Positions 1-11,725 of a stretch of DNA of 64,000 nt are shown here, one piece after another. The notes beneath the pieces are model-generated. The model did not search any database. It saw only the letters and a program-made list of their open reading frames with translations, and had not been told where the DNA came from. This DNA comes from Chromobotia macracanthus (Eukaryota > Chordata > Actinopteri > Cypriniformes > Botiidae): the NCBI GenBank assembly GCA_036877525.1, contig JAZGTH010000005.1:8490501-8554500 (forward strand), in the 5' to 3' direction. The position numbers and the translations under genes are program-made. Numbering within the stretch: the stretch's first letter is position 1; each line of letters opens with the position of its first letter.

Positions 1-3000
1 GAGAACCGCATGATCAAATTAGTTGTTTTTAGACTTCTTCCAACTTGTCTAATGAAAATGACTTAATAGCTTTCCCAAAACAATTTTCAGCATGTTGATT
101 CTTACTAATTTTAATATCAGTGACTTTAAATTAAAATGACTTGATATTTCGTACTTTATTTAGGAGTGTAATCAGACACAACTAATTAAATCAAATCAAA
201 GCACAGTTGAATTCATTTTCGCAGAGGCGTACCGCTTTAGATACTGTAAATCCTAATAAATTAATGGAAGATCATAGGAATCATTACTTAAAGGCTGTTA
301 TTGATCTCTGAAACAGTAAATCCCCAAGCACCAATGTGAGACACTGACAGTTAATGGTAAATAATGTATTAGAGAATTCTGAAGTTTCCCAGTCTGGCAG
401 AAAACGATAAGATGGTGGATTTGTAAAGAGTTAGAACATGTTTAATTCCCTTTATGGGCAGTCCAAGTGAATACACGAACAAACTCGCCAAGCGCCACAC
501 GTAAGTGAAAACTCTTTGGTGAGTAAGCTTAAATAAAAGATGACTACATGCCAGTTGGATGAAAACGCTTTTTAGGAATTGTACTTTCAGGAACTGTCTA
601 TGGAAGAACAAATAGTGGGTTACATTGAACCCATTGTAACTCATTGGTCTGCATTTTTCCACCCAAATCTGCAAAGAAAAACAACTTAATTCATTTGTTG
701 CAGCAAATATATTTTATATATCAGAATCTTTAATATTTCTTACTCTTTCTTACATTTTTAAAATAGTGTTGCTTTGTTTAAAATAGTTGAAAATCCAGAA
801 ATTTCCAGGTTTAAATTATATTTTGAATCCCAGATTTTCAGTGTAGACTGTAGTGTTATTTTTGGACCCTGCTGGGAGTGTTAATTTTGCACTCTGTCTT
901 TATGCATTTCAGACAGTTGGAGCTTCTAAATTAGGAGAAATTTGTCTTAGCTTCTGTATTTCTTAAAAACACGTCAAATATTGTACTGTATGTTCCAAAA
1001 GCCAGTTTGAAAACAGTGCACTTGGTATCTCAGCTGCATTTAAAGCAAATGCCACCAAAAGGTGACACCTGAGACCAGACCTTTTACATCAGAGCGTAAC
1101 CATGGCACTGAAAGCAGCACTCTGTACAGCTGGTGAGCAACACAGATTAGGTGCTGGTTAGATGAGGCAGACACAGCAGGAGAAGTTATTCAGCACAAGG
1201 GCTTGACTGAAGTGAAGGCTTGATATACCCGAGGCAAAGCAGCTGGGTCCCAACACAGCCTTCTTTCCAGTACCGTGTTGGAAACACTGTCCACCGTTTG
1301 CTTGAGTGGTTTTGTTCGGAGTAGCAGTCTAGTGCATATTACCTTCTGTTGCTTCCAGGATGGAATTGTGGGGGATATCAGATCAATAGCACAGGAAGCC
1401 AGATTGGCAAGGAGAACTTAGATAGCTAATACATTCTGTTACCTGTAGTTGATTAAATGTGTTCGGGAGACTGAAAATTAATTGCAAGGATGGAAAATGG
1501 GCCTGCTGTTTCTAATCTTGCTGATTAATTAATTATTGCCCCGAAAGAGGTACTTAGCAATAGAGGACCAGGAAGCTTGGGATATTGAAAAAAATAGAAC
1601 AAGCAAGAGTCTAATTAACTTCAAGCAAATCTACGATCAGTCCCTGATCAAAACCAGTGGAGCTTTAAGGCTCACCACAGCTTATACTGACATGTGTTGA
1701 CTCCGTATGTACTACTTGCATTTATTCATTATTACAGAAAATGAGCACAGAGTTGTAAAGGGAAGGTTACAGGTGCCTCATGTGTCATTTTGACTCTAGA
1801 CATAACCAGATAAAAAAAACTGTTTGTCTGTCTGTCTCTTTGTCTATCCGTTGGTCTGAGTTTTTGTCTGTTTTTCTGTCTGTCGATTGTCTATGTGTCT
1901 GTCTTTTCTCTTTCTTTCTCTCTCTCTTTCTTTCACGTTCTCTCTCCCCTCTCTCTGTGTCTGTCTGTCTGGAAGTTACATTTTAAATTGCCTCAGATGT
2001 GTCTTAAACATCTTGTAAAGGGCACATGCCTTCAGTTTGAATGGCCTTGAAGCTCCTGCTCACACGTTTAGATGGAACTGGGTTTGTCTGTGTGCTGCTG
2101 GGTTATATATCCTGTATTTGCTCTTTGCACTCAGAGCCGAGGCCTCTGGTCACTCTCTGAACCAAACGACTGAATTGTGTCAAGACTTATGGGCTTCATG
2201 CAGGCATCAGAGCCACACAGACACGGTGGGGTGAAAGAGAGAACAGAGATTAGAGGAAGAATTCATCCACTTGTCTGAGTCAGTGGGGTGAGGATTTTCA
2301 GTAGCGAATCAGTCTGTTATTCCAGCCTGCCTTTCCCACAGGTTCATGGCGAATGATGGATATTTGAAGGCTTTGTGGGGCCATATGTCTCCCACTTGCG
2401 AGTTATTTCATCAAGAGCTGAAGTATTTTTCTCTTTTGGAATGTGTGGGAAAATGTTATAGCGGTGACATTGCCGTTTTTTCAGTAAAATAATTATGACT
2501 TTATCATTCTGAATTTATATTTTTCTGGTTATTGCATTTTTCAGGCTGTCCCTACTAATCACGATGTCGATAAAGATGCGCAACTCGACTCCGGAGCTCC
2601 TTGTGGGCAGTCTAGTTCTCAGTTTTATCTTCATGATAAATGACTACAAATGAGTCTTTTTGGAAGACATCTTATCTTTTGTTTTAAACACAATACAGCT
2701 AAATTTTGTGGAAGGAAAGCAGCGGGATATCCATAACAATTACACACAGTTTCTTTTATGGCCAGACATCTACAATATGAGGAATTAATAATTCCACAGT
2801 GCAGATCACAAGATGCTAATTGAAAGAACACTAGCGAGGAACTATCAAAGAATCAGTCTTGCCCTCGTAACGAGATCCACAGCTATGTGATGCTTATGCA
2901 GTCAAATGAAATCTTGCGCTTTGTTTTTCCTTCCTGAAATGACTCAGACTCGATAAAAACGCCTGTAGATTTCGAGGTGGCTCGTAAGCACTCCAAAGAA

Positions 3001-3892
3001 GCAGGAAACATGAAAGAGGGGTTGGGTAGACTTAAAAGACCAATCAGCCAGTCAATCTCTGAATTGCCGAATTTATAATTCAGAGGGAAATTACTCCTGT
3101 GGAGGGAATGTGAATAATTTAGGATATTATGACTTAAAAGTTCCTCCACGCGAGTGCTGAGGATGATTAATTCAACATCTGGACTAATAGAGATTCAGTC
3201 GGAGCTTGACACATTAGCAGCGCAGTGTCTCTGCTATCACACGGCGTCTTTGTGTCACGTTCTTAGTGTGAGCGCCTCACTGTAGGCGGTTTAGCGCTGA
3301 ATGCGATTCAGTCCCGGTTTTAAGAAAACAGTGGGTAATATCCGCTACTCAGCATTCTCGCACCATTCAGGGCTTTAAAATGCGACGCGAGTCACTCTGC
3401 TTAGCTTAATGCTGTATGACGGAATGATCTGATTCTATGATAATTATAGGGAACATATGCTGTCCTGCGGTTGCTGAATGATGCGATGCTAGCAAAGCAG
3501 GCTAATTATATTCACTGGAATGGCTTCGGGTCCATGAGCTTATGAAGTTATGGTCTGCCGTGCAGTCAGTTCATATTAGGAAAACCTGACATTTAACACT
3601 GAAAAATAGAGTTGGCAACCTTAGGCACGCGGCATCATCGACGCACAGACGGGTAAACATTGGCATGCAAGCGGGATATGACTGTAATTTCATTTTGTTG
3701 TTTATGTTCGTAATCCAAATCACTTACTAAAGGAAAAATCTGTCGCAACTTTTGTTTTCTAACAGCTTGTTTGGTGCTTTTTAAAAACTTTTTCTGTAGA
3801 ACTTTGTGGCATCATATATGCATGATATTCATCACATTAAAGCCACAAAAGTGAAAATACTTAAATACACAAAAGTGAAAACATCTGTAGGT
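1..3892. other. non-coding, 5' flank or first intron of ncam1
   Basis: AT-rich sequence with no recognisable exon on either strand. Open frames here are short, overlap on opposite strands and lack coding character. The one clear structured element is a pyrimidine-rich microsatellite at about 1820-1971. Because the first Ig exon of ncam1 lies far downstream and mammalian NCAM1 has a very long first intron, I infer intronic or 5'-flanking sequence. No promoter could be identified. Confidence 0.6.
1820..1971 (+). repeat. CTGT/CTTT/CTCT pyrimidine microsatellite
   Basis: An impure run of CTGT, CTTT and CTCT units covers about 150 bases with almost no purine interruption longer than a few bases. 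It explains the serine/leucine/cysteine-rich open frame that crosses it, which is not a gene. Confidence 0.85.
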
Positions 3893-4015
3893 CACGTCTT
3901 GCTTTATTCCCCTGCATTGCGGCTTTTTACAATTATCTCACATTTTTGGAAAATCTAAATGCATTATAAGACATTTGTAAAAAGCCGCAATGCAGGAAAA
4001 AAGCGAGACATGAGT
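3893..4015. repeat. fold-back (inverted repeat) element
   Basis: Positions 3911-3932 and 3975-3996 are perfect 22-bp reverse complements separated by a 42-nt AT-rich spacer. The complementarity continues imperfectly outward to about 3893 and 4015. The shape fits a small fold-back transposon or an RNA hairpin. No target duplication was resolved, so the transposon assignment is an inference. Confidence 0.7.
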
Positions 4016-6820
4016 TATTAAAGCAACAGCTGTAAGTTATATAATACTGAATGCCCTTGGGTTTTAGTTTTACTGCTACAGGTTTTACATTCAACATTTT
4101 ATCTTCTATTCTGTGACAGCTTCAGCTTTAAAAAAGGTGACTTTTCTCAATAACATTGTACAATCTGTTGACGTCTGACCTCAGGCCTGTTGTAATAGTG
4201 CCCAGTTTTATCCATTCATGGCTGATTCCATCAATATCCTGCCCAAAATATTTCTTATGCAGAGTGTAGCCAAAAGCGATCAGAAGGAATCAAGACATTT
4301 TCAGGCAAAACATGTATTGATTCAACTTCATTTAGAGGATATTACAGTGCAACTGTGAAAAGAATGAAGGTTACAGTTGGCCAGACACACATTATAGCTC
4401 CAATTGATGGGATTTTTTTCACGACTTGAAAAATCGATGGCTCGCTCGTCCCAGAGTGAATGTGCGATCTGTCATGTAGAGAGAGTGCAGCAGTGATTTG
4501 AGCTCTTTCCCACGCTCTGTACGGACCGGTCGCCTGCTTCGAACAAATCAAGGTCATTTCACGCCAGCGGCTGCTCTGCCCAAACTGAGTTTCAGCTGCA
4601 CTGTTAAAGTGAAAATGTGCACTTGTTAACTAAGGGAGTTAACTGTATTTGCCCTGGTTCTTAAAATGTACTTTTGTTGGTGTAAAATAATGTAGTCAGG
4701 TTGATTTGGTCATGCCACATAATGTTGATCAGTTACTATACAAATCTCTGGAATACTTGATTGTGATTAGCCACTACTTGATTCTGACTGGCCAGTCAGA
4801 TATTGATAATGAGAAGGAACACAAGCATTGCAGTCCTTATCACCCTGTCAGGGTCTATTGTGCATCTGAATGCATATTTACTCTTACATGAAGTTTTTAG
4901 GTTACCAGAAAAAAACCTTTAAAGGCTAGTTTAACCAAAAAATTTGTTTGTTATTTTCTCAGGTTGTTTTTCTAAACGTATCTCACTCTCAAATGTCATG
5001 AACATTTAATAAAGATAACATGCTTCCAATACACCTTCCAGGACTTATATAACAAGACAGCAGCAATACAGAGGTGCTAGTGGAAGGATAATGATCTACC
5101 CTTTGATGTCGCTACATGGCAATTTCACATCACATTGTGTTGTGCCTGCCTTGTATGCAGGTTTAGAAAAGGCAATTTACTGAAACAGTCTATGAACTAG
5201 ACACAACACCCTAACAGAGACTTTTAGCCTGATCTAGGAGAAGAAACAATTGCTGTTCAGGCCATTTCAGAAGTGTTCTGCTGCCTGGAAGTCTCTCTAA
5301 TGTGTGTGCTGTAATAGCTACAAGCCCATCTGTGCTATTGTGAAGGTGAGTAGGTGTAGTGTATGTTGACTGGACCCTGTTAGGGAGCAGACACAAAGTA
5401 GCACACGCTCATTGCCCAAGGCGTCCGCTCTGAAGTTACCTGGCACTCGCAAGGTTGCCCCGCCTCTTTTTCTATCTCCTGCGTTCTGTGCAGTGTTGGG
5501 AGATGCTCCAGATAAAGAAATGAATGAGTTTGTCTTGCCCCATGTTTCATCAGAGTGTTAGCCATTGTTCCTTCCAGATCAGTCATCTTGCAAACGTTTC
5601 CTTTTCCCTTAGCTGAGTCTGTGTCTTTCAATACCCAGACGAGCCCGTACTGCAAGCAGCAGAGATGGGATTCCGCGTCTGATAAGTTGATTGTTGCCTT
5701 TTGTAAAGGATGTTGCCATTACCACTACTAATTCTCCACCGTGCTGTGTGCAAGCCATGCCTGGATTACATAAAGCTAGATTAGATTTTGCTTGGATTAC
5801 AGGTATTGCTTTTCCATGCAGTGGCTGAATTATTTACAGCACGTCTCATTGGTCAGATACGTTGCAGTGTGGCTGGTTTTCTGTGTATTTTATTTATTAA
5901 GGATGTAAGTGCCAATATTTAATCGATACTAATATAATACAAACGTAACATCATCAGTGTTTGCAAAGTAACAGTGGTACAGAGTCACCTCAGTACTCTG
6001 GTACAACTTGGAACAGTATTAATGCAAGTTCTGTTTTAATTTAAGTACTTGAGTAATGAATTAATTTGAGAAACTTGAAGCCAGTGTATTGAAAAAAAAC
6101 TTACAGGTGACATGGCATGCCATTTATGGTGTTAAAAACATTTATACAGAAATATTGAACTTTTTTAAATAAAGGATTTTAAATTGTACTCCGTTAATCA
6201 AAGACAAGATGAGCTCGGCTTTGTTGAAAGGTTCAGATTCTTCAGTGTGCAGACAGCACTTGATTCAGTTCACAGTCCAACAGACAACCGAAGACACTTA
6301 AACAATAATGAGGTGAAAAGCATTTAAGAAACGTCTGTTGACCACATGGGAATTCACATTTGGGTAGAATTCCTAGAGTAAGTGTAAACAACTATTCAGC
6401 TATGTCTAGCAAACAGCTTTATTCTCTTTGCATCAATTACGTAGCCCGAGGGTGCAAACTGCAAAGATGCTGAAGCAAACTGGGTGGAATTGTACACTTA
6501 AGTACCTCTGAGAGACAAAACAAATATCTTTGTCTTCAGCTAAGCAAACATTTTTCTTTAGTGCTTCAGCTAATTTATCTTATCCGGATGTGTATCACGA
6601 TTTTCAATGTAAAGTCATGATATTTATCTGCTTGGACGTTCTAACACAGACATGCTTGTCTATATAATTCTTTTTTTATTAGAAAATATCCTCTTTCACT
6701 CATAACAAACTCACCCACCCGCTGAGATCCATACTGACGCTCTATAATTTTGTTGTGTCTATTCAGTGACATAATACAGCAGAAGGTGTGCACGAGAATA
6801 TTTCCACCATTTATCAATAC
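4016..6820. other. non-coding stretch, no gene seen
   Basis: No exon-like segment with usable splice borders was recognised. Short open frames at 4342-4557 and 5211-5655 on the minus strand show no domain, repeat or signal that I know. Confidence 0.6.
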
Positions 6821-6968
6821 CTGTAGTTCAACAGTTTTTTGTATTAGCAGCGCAAAGGTTGTGGGTTTGATTCCCAAGGAAACACACATACTAATCAAAT
6901 GTATAGCCTGCATGAACTGTAAGTTGCTTTGGATAAAAGCGTCTGCCAAATGTCAATAAATTATTAAA
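6821..6968 (+). mobile_element. tRNA-derived SINE, fragment
   Basis: A degraded tRNA-like head carries a B-box-like segment (GGTTTGATTCCCAAGG). It is followed by the body and by the tail TTTGGATAAAAGCGTCTGCC near 6929-6948, then a short A-rich end. The tail is shared by many teleost SINEs and recurs elsewhere in this window. Confidence 0.75.
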
Positions 6969-7169
6969 AAAAAAATTCTGGAATGCTTGTTTTTTAGTCA
7001 ATCTTCAGTCAAAGAATTTGTATAATGACTGATAAACTGCATTGTTCAAGGGAACTAATTTCTTGCATGGCTCTGCTAGTTTAATGGCTCTTGTATTACT
7101 CTGCGGTCTTTCTTCTCCCATAATGAAATAATTTCAACACAAATCAATATTTCATATCCATTTATTTGG

Positions 7170-7320
7170 TAAGTAGTCTTGTAATAAGAGGGATAATGTA
7201 CAGCCAGCCTGTTGTTATTGCAAAATAAACCCCTTCAGGGTGATACAAGACTTATAACTCTGTCAGGGTTTATTTTGCTATAATGACCATCTTACTGTAC
7301 ATTATCCTTTACTTACTGCC
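7170..7320. mobile_element. fold-back MITE
   Basis: The left arm (GGATAATGTACAG at 7191 and GCAAAATAAACCC about 30 bases on) reappears as its reverse complement on the right (GGGTTTATTTTGC, then CTGTACATTATCC to about 7308). The arms are about 60 bases long with a small centre. The left arm also carries a roughly 13-bp insertion near 7177-7189 that is absent from the right arm. This is a palindromic non-autonomous DNA element with no coding capacity. Confidence 0.75.
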
Positions 7321-9673
7321 AAGCTATGATTGTATTCCCTCATATATTGTATATTTTTAGCCCCAAATCAAACCCAAAAACTGCACAAATTTACTGGCTA
7401 TCTACAATTAGCCCTACTGCAAAGACCTGCTTAAATAAGCATGAATTACCATACTAGTCCAGACTTCTTGAAGCTGGTTTGGTGCAATATATTCATACTG
7501 TTCACTAGCAAAACTATGGCAATCAGCATGGTTTTTCTGCTGAAGCTGGTTGACCATGGACGGCACACTGGTTAACCCTGGTGGGCACAAGAAGACAGCA
7601 ATGTTAGGGCTAGTTACTCAGTACTTATCTCAGTATATGCTGCTTTAGCTCACTGACCGTGAGTTAATCTCCTTCACACTGTGCTTCTCCAGAATGTCAC
7701 AACAGTATTATGCATTACCCATAATGCCTTTTGACTTGTCTCTTGTTCTGATGTGGTGAAGAAGGCTGAAATGTATTATATTGGGAGAAATCTCATTCTT
7801 CACCTTTTCGAAGACATATGTTAGAGAGATTTTATGCTTTCACACACTAATTGTTATCTCTCTCCCTCTCTCTTTCTCTTTCTCTCTTTTAATGGATCCT
7901 GCTCCTGATTTTTTTATCTTCCCTCTGTGGCTGGTTAAAGGTAAGTCTCAATTTTTTCCTAACTAGCTTCACAATCTTTTACTTATGCTCATAAGCGTCT
8001 TTTTCAAACACTGCCCTGATCACACAGGCAAGGCAAACAAAACACTGTGTTACACCTCCATGCGGGAGAGATAAATATAAATGTGTTACATGCTCTAAAT
8101 TTCCTTTATTTTTTTCTCCCTTGCCAAAGAGTGATTTTTTTTTGGTTTAGTAGTACTACACACGTAAATAAGAGGCAAGAAAAAGACGATTATTTTCCTG
8201 TCGCAGGCAAGAGAGGCAGAATTGTTAATGTGAAAGAGTACAGTACCTGGTCCCCGTTGACTGTATTATTACATATTCAGCTGCATTCATCAGTGTGACA
8301 CACGCAAAGTCAGGAATTCATAAATAACCAACAGTGTGCTGCTATTGCCAAATAGGCCCCTGTTGGCTACAGGCAAGTGCGAAAGCGTTGCCACGAAAAA
8401 ACAACAAAATACAGCTACTCCATTTGAGCTGTGGCTCAGCTTTTTCACACGCTTGTCAGTTTTTCCGCTCTCATCAGAAGAAACGATATTATAGCGACAC
8501 AAAGGCAGGACTCAATTAATTCTGATGCAAGAGAACGGCAAAGATGAGAGGAGAATGCGAGAGGCGGAAAATATGGCTTGTGCTTTGTTCCTTATCTCCC
8601 AAATGCTTGCCATATAACGGCCCGGTCTCTAATCTGCTCTTTGTTTCTCCTTTTTTGTTTCTCTGTTCATTCTAGCTCTTTATCTGCAGTTTAGGAAAAT
8701 CTGTAGAAAAAGAGAGCACATTGCGACTGTGAAATTCAAACAAAAAGCAAACACCACGTTTTACCCACAGGGAGATTCCGGTCTCTCACTTTTTTCAAGC
8801 GCCAGCTCATGATGAAGTAGGTGTGCGATTTTGAAGTCAGGTAAAGAGCCGCAGCCAAAGAAAAGCTTTCCCGATCTCTTTGTTTTTGTGCTAAGACGTA
8901 CGTTTATGAAGACTCCGCTCGCCCACGGCCCAGGAAACCAGAAAGTCGTTGTGGTAATTAGACAGCATCCGCTTTTACTGTACTGGCTGAGATACCAGAG
9001 AAGGTCTCCAAGCTTTACACAGCAGATTTCCATCAATCTTGGCACTCATCATTGGGTTTCCAGCGTTAAGCGTCTGTTGGATGACATCAGATGGATGGAG
9101 TCCAGCATTGTTTTCTAATGTCATTTTTTAACGTCATTAAGTGTGTTAACGTCATTTATCTTAGAGACACAGATTTACGCTAAATGCAGCCGCTTTTGTG
9201 AGCGGACTCGTTTTGAGCGGTTTCCCTTCAACCTTAACAGTAAGTACAACATCATTGAAAAGCTACATGGAAATGATCTGTTATTCGTAATGACTGCATG
9301 AAAAATGCATTTGCACAATGTCATTTTAACTTGAGAGACTCTGATGATGCTTGGCTGAACAAGTAGATGGACTGCAGAAACCTGGCAGTTACCGCAGAGC
9401 CTTTGAAGTTTATTGAATCCCTGGATCACCTTGCCCATTTGATGTGTAGGCTTTGAACACAATTCCAAGCTGTATTACATAAATGGTGATTTGGTGAAAG
9501 ATACTACAGTGGCAGTTTAAATGATAGCAACTCCTGACCCCAGCATGACCCTGGTGGGTGTTAACATTGCCTGTCTGTGGCAGGGTTCAGGTGATTGAGT
9601 AATATCATTAAGCAGTTCCCCGCCGACACTGTTTTTTTCTGGTGGCTCTTGTCCTTTTGGTTCCAATTATTCA
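7321..9673. other. non-coding stretch with one weak exon candidate
   Basis: Mostly featureless intron-like sequence. A stretch near 7470-7590 with repeated CTGGT/CCAGC words looks like remnants of a short inverted-repeat element. A possible but unproven leader exon at 7892-7940 is treated under findings. The 8760-9120 interval is relatively GC-rich and open on both strands but shows no recognisable protein. Confidence 0.5.
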
Positions 9674-10076
9674 CTTGACACTAGGGTTGGGCGATATTAC
9701 AAAAAAATAATATCTTGATATTTTTCAGCCTTGCAGCGATTCTTGATATCTCAAAAATATTAATGCTTTTCCTGTGAAATGGCATAAGAGGGTGATTTTA
9801 TTCAGAGAAACATTTTTTTTTTTTACCAAAAGCCATTCCTACAAAGTAGATTTCAAATGTTTATTACAATAGGTAAAAAAATTAAATATATAAAAATAAA
9901 AAAATGAAAGAATCTTTTGTTAGGCAAGGTGGGATTTCAAAACTACTCTAATGATTTAATCATTATAAAGGTTAATTGCCAAACAAAAAGGTGTTTAAAA
10001 TAAAGGTAATGTTTATGATCTCCCTTAATTTATTATTGGCAGCAAAACATTTATATCACCTAGCCCTGCTTGACAC
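9674..10076. mobile_element. hAT-type non-autonomous transposon with 8-bp target duplication
   Basis: The element spans 9682-10068 (387 bp). It begins TAGGGTTGGGCGATAT and ends ATATCACCTAGCCCTG, imperfect inverted repeats of one another. It is flanked on both sides by CTTGACAC (9674-9681 and 10069-10076), a perfect 8-bp duplication as produced by hAT transposases. The interior is AT-rich and has no open frame of note, so it was mobilised in trans. The perfect duplication points to a fairly recent insertion, although the terminal repeats have diverged. Confidence 0.88.
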
Positions 10077-11672
10077 CCATAGCTTTAGACTGAAATGATA
10101 ATATTGTGAAAAAATGCTTCGAATGCAATAAATTAAAAAAATTAATTTTAAGAAATCAAAATGGCTTTTGTAAACAATCTCCTCATACGTGCTCCGGTGT
10201 TTTTACAGTAAGGATAGAAAAGAAACCTAAAGCAATAATGTACTGTAATAAGACACTGAAGGGAATATGACATCCCTCAGCTGGTTGCCTTCATTCTCCA
10301 CCATGTTAAGCTGTTTTCCCCAAAGCTCTGCTCTTGCATCCTATTCATAGTAGGATTACGAGCAGGAAAGAAGGATGCAGGAGGGTGAGGGGTGGGGGGT
10401 AGGTGTTGCCATAGAAACACTCCAGCAGGGAGGGAAAAGGTGCGGGTGGGGGTGGGGGGGGCAGGGGTAATGGGCGTGACTGTAGTGACAGTCACATCGT
10501 CATTGAACTAACAGCATGAAGCTCTTTTTTGAAGCAGAGCTGCTATATCTGGAGCAGGTTGATGTGTGTCTCTTTTTCTTTGGCCTCTCTTCTTCCACAT
10601 TTTTCTCCTCATTCAACTTGACCCCCCCAATCTGGCCCGTATGCTTCAGCCGAGGGCAAACCGACCTCCAAGCTGGAAAGAATAAAGGTGCGGGAGATGT
10701 TGAAACAGACAGATACACGTGCACACGTGGCAGGGCTGCCTCGCTCGCTGGGTGCCTTATGTGCCTGCTGCTGTAAAGCTTTGATTGACGGCTCCTCCCG
10801 CCAGGCCCCATGCTAGATTGGGCCATATGTGTGCCTGTGTGTGTGTGTTTGTGATTTGTCGGGATAATCTTCTTTGGATTGAACAGGCCTCATGTGCCAT
10901 GTAAGGTGTCTCCCAGATCAGCCTACGCAGAGAGGAGGCAATCTCCAAAACTGCCTCTATGGCAACAGAGGAATTAGCAGTGCCGTAAAATTGCTCTGAG
11001 AAAATCAATTAGGATTTTTCGAATGCTGGCACACTATAAAAAGGTTTGGAGAGCAAACCTCAGTACAGTTAATGCATTGCTCACCGTGGCTCTGAAATAT
11101 TGTATTGTAAATGGCTTTCCTGAAATGACGGTTGCCTTATTATTCAACAAAAGTAAAGTTTTAATTGTGCTTGAGAGTGATTTTGGCAGCCAGAGCAGAC
11201 TCTGTTTTCAACTCATTAGACTATAATAATAAAAAATGAAAGCCTGAGGGCCTGCAGCTCATCACAGTTACGAATAGACAAACTGTTCTTTGCAAGACAG
11301 ATGAGATGCATTTTTTTTTAGTATTTGATAGCATCTCTCCAACTGGTAGTCAGACTTTTTAACGTTCTTTCAGACTGCGAAAAGAGCACACAGAGCCAAA
11401 ATGGTCTCAGATATGAGGGTGGATAAAAACTGAATTGAATTTGAATGTTTTAAAGACAATCTCCAAAATCTACTGAGCAAAACAATTTATCTAAGGTTTG
11501 TGGAGAGAAAATGTATTTATCCCCTGGGTTTTACAGCCTTAGCAACTTAAAATTGTTTTTCCTGCTGTTTTAAGCTGTCAGTTGTTGGTGATATTTACAA
11601 ACAAACGTATCAGCAGTTATATATACATATATACAATATATATATATATGTATATATGTATCTATAACTGCT

Positions 11673-11725
<53 letters not shown>

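Noticed and set aside
8761..9118. Complementary open frames on both strands in a GC-richer stretch
   Set aside because: Neither shows a domain, signal or splice structure; at most a candidate conserved non-coding stretch.
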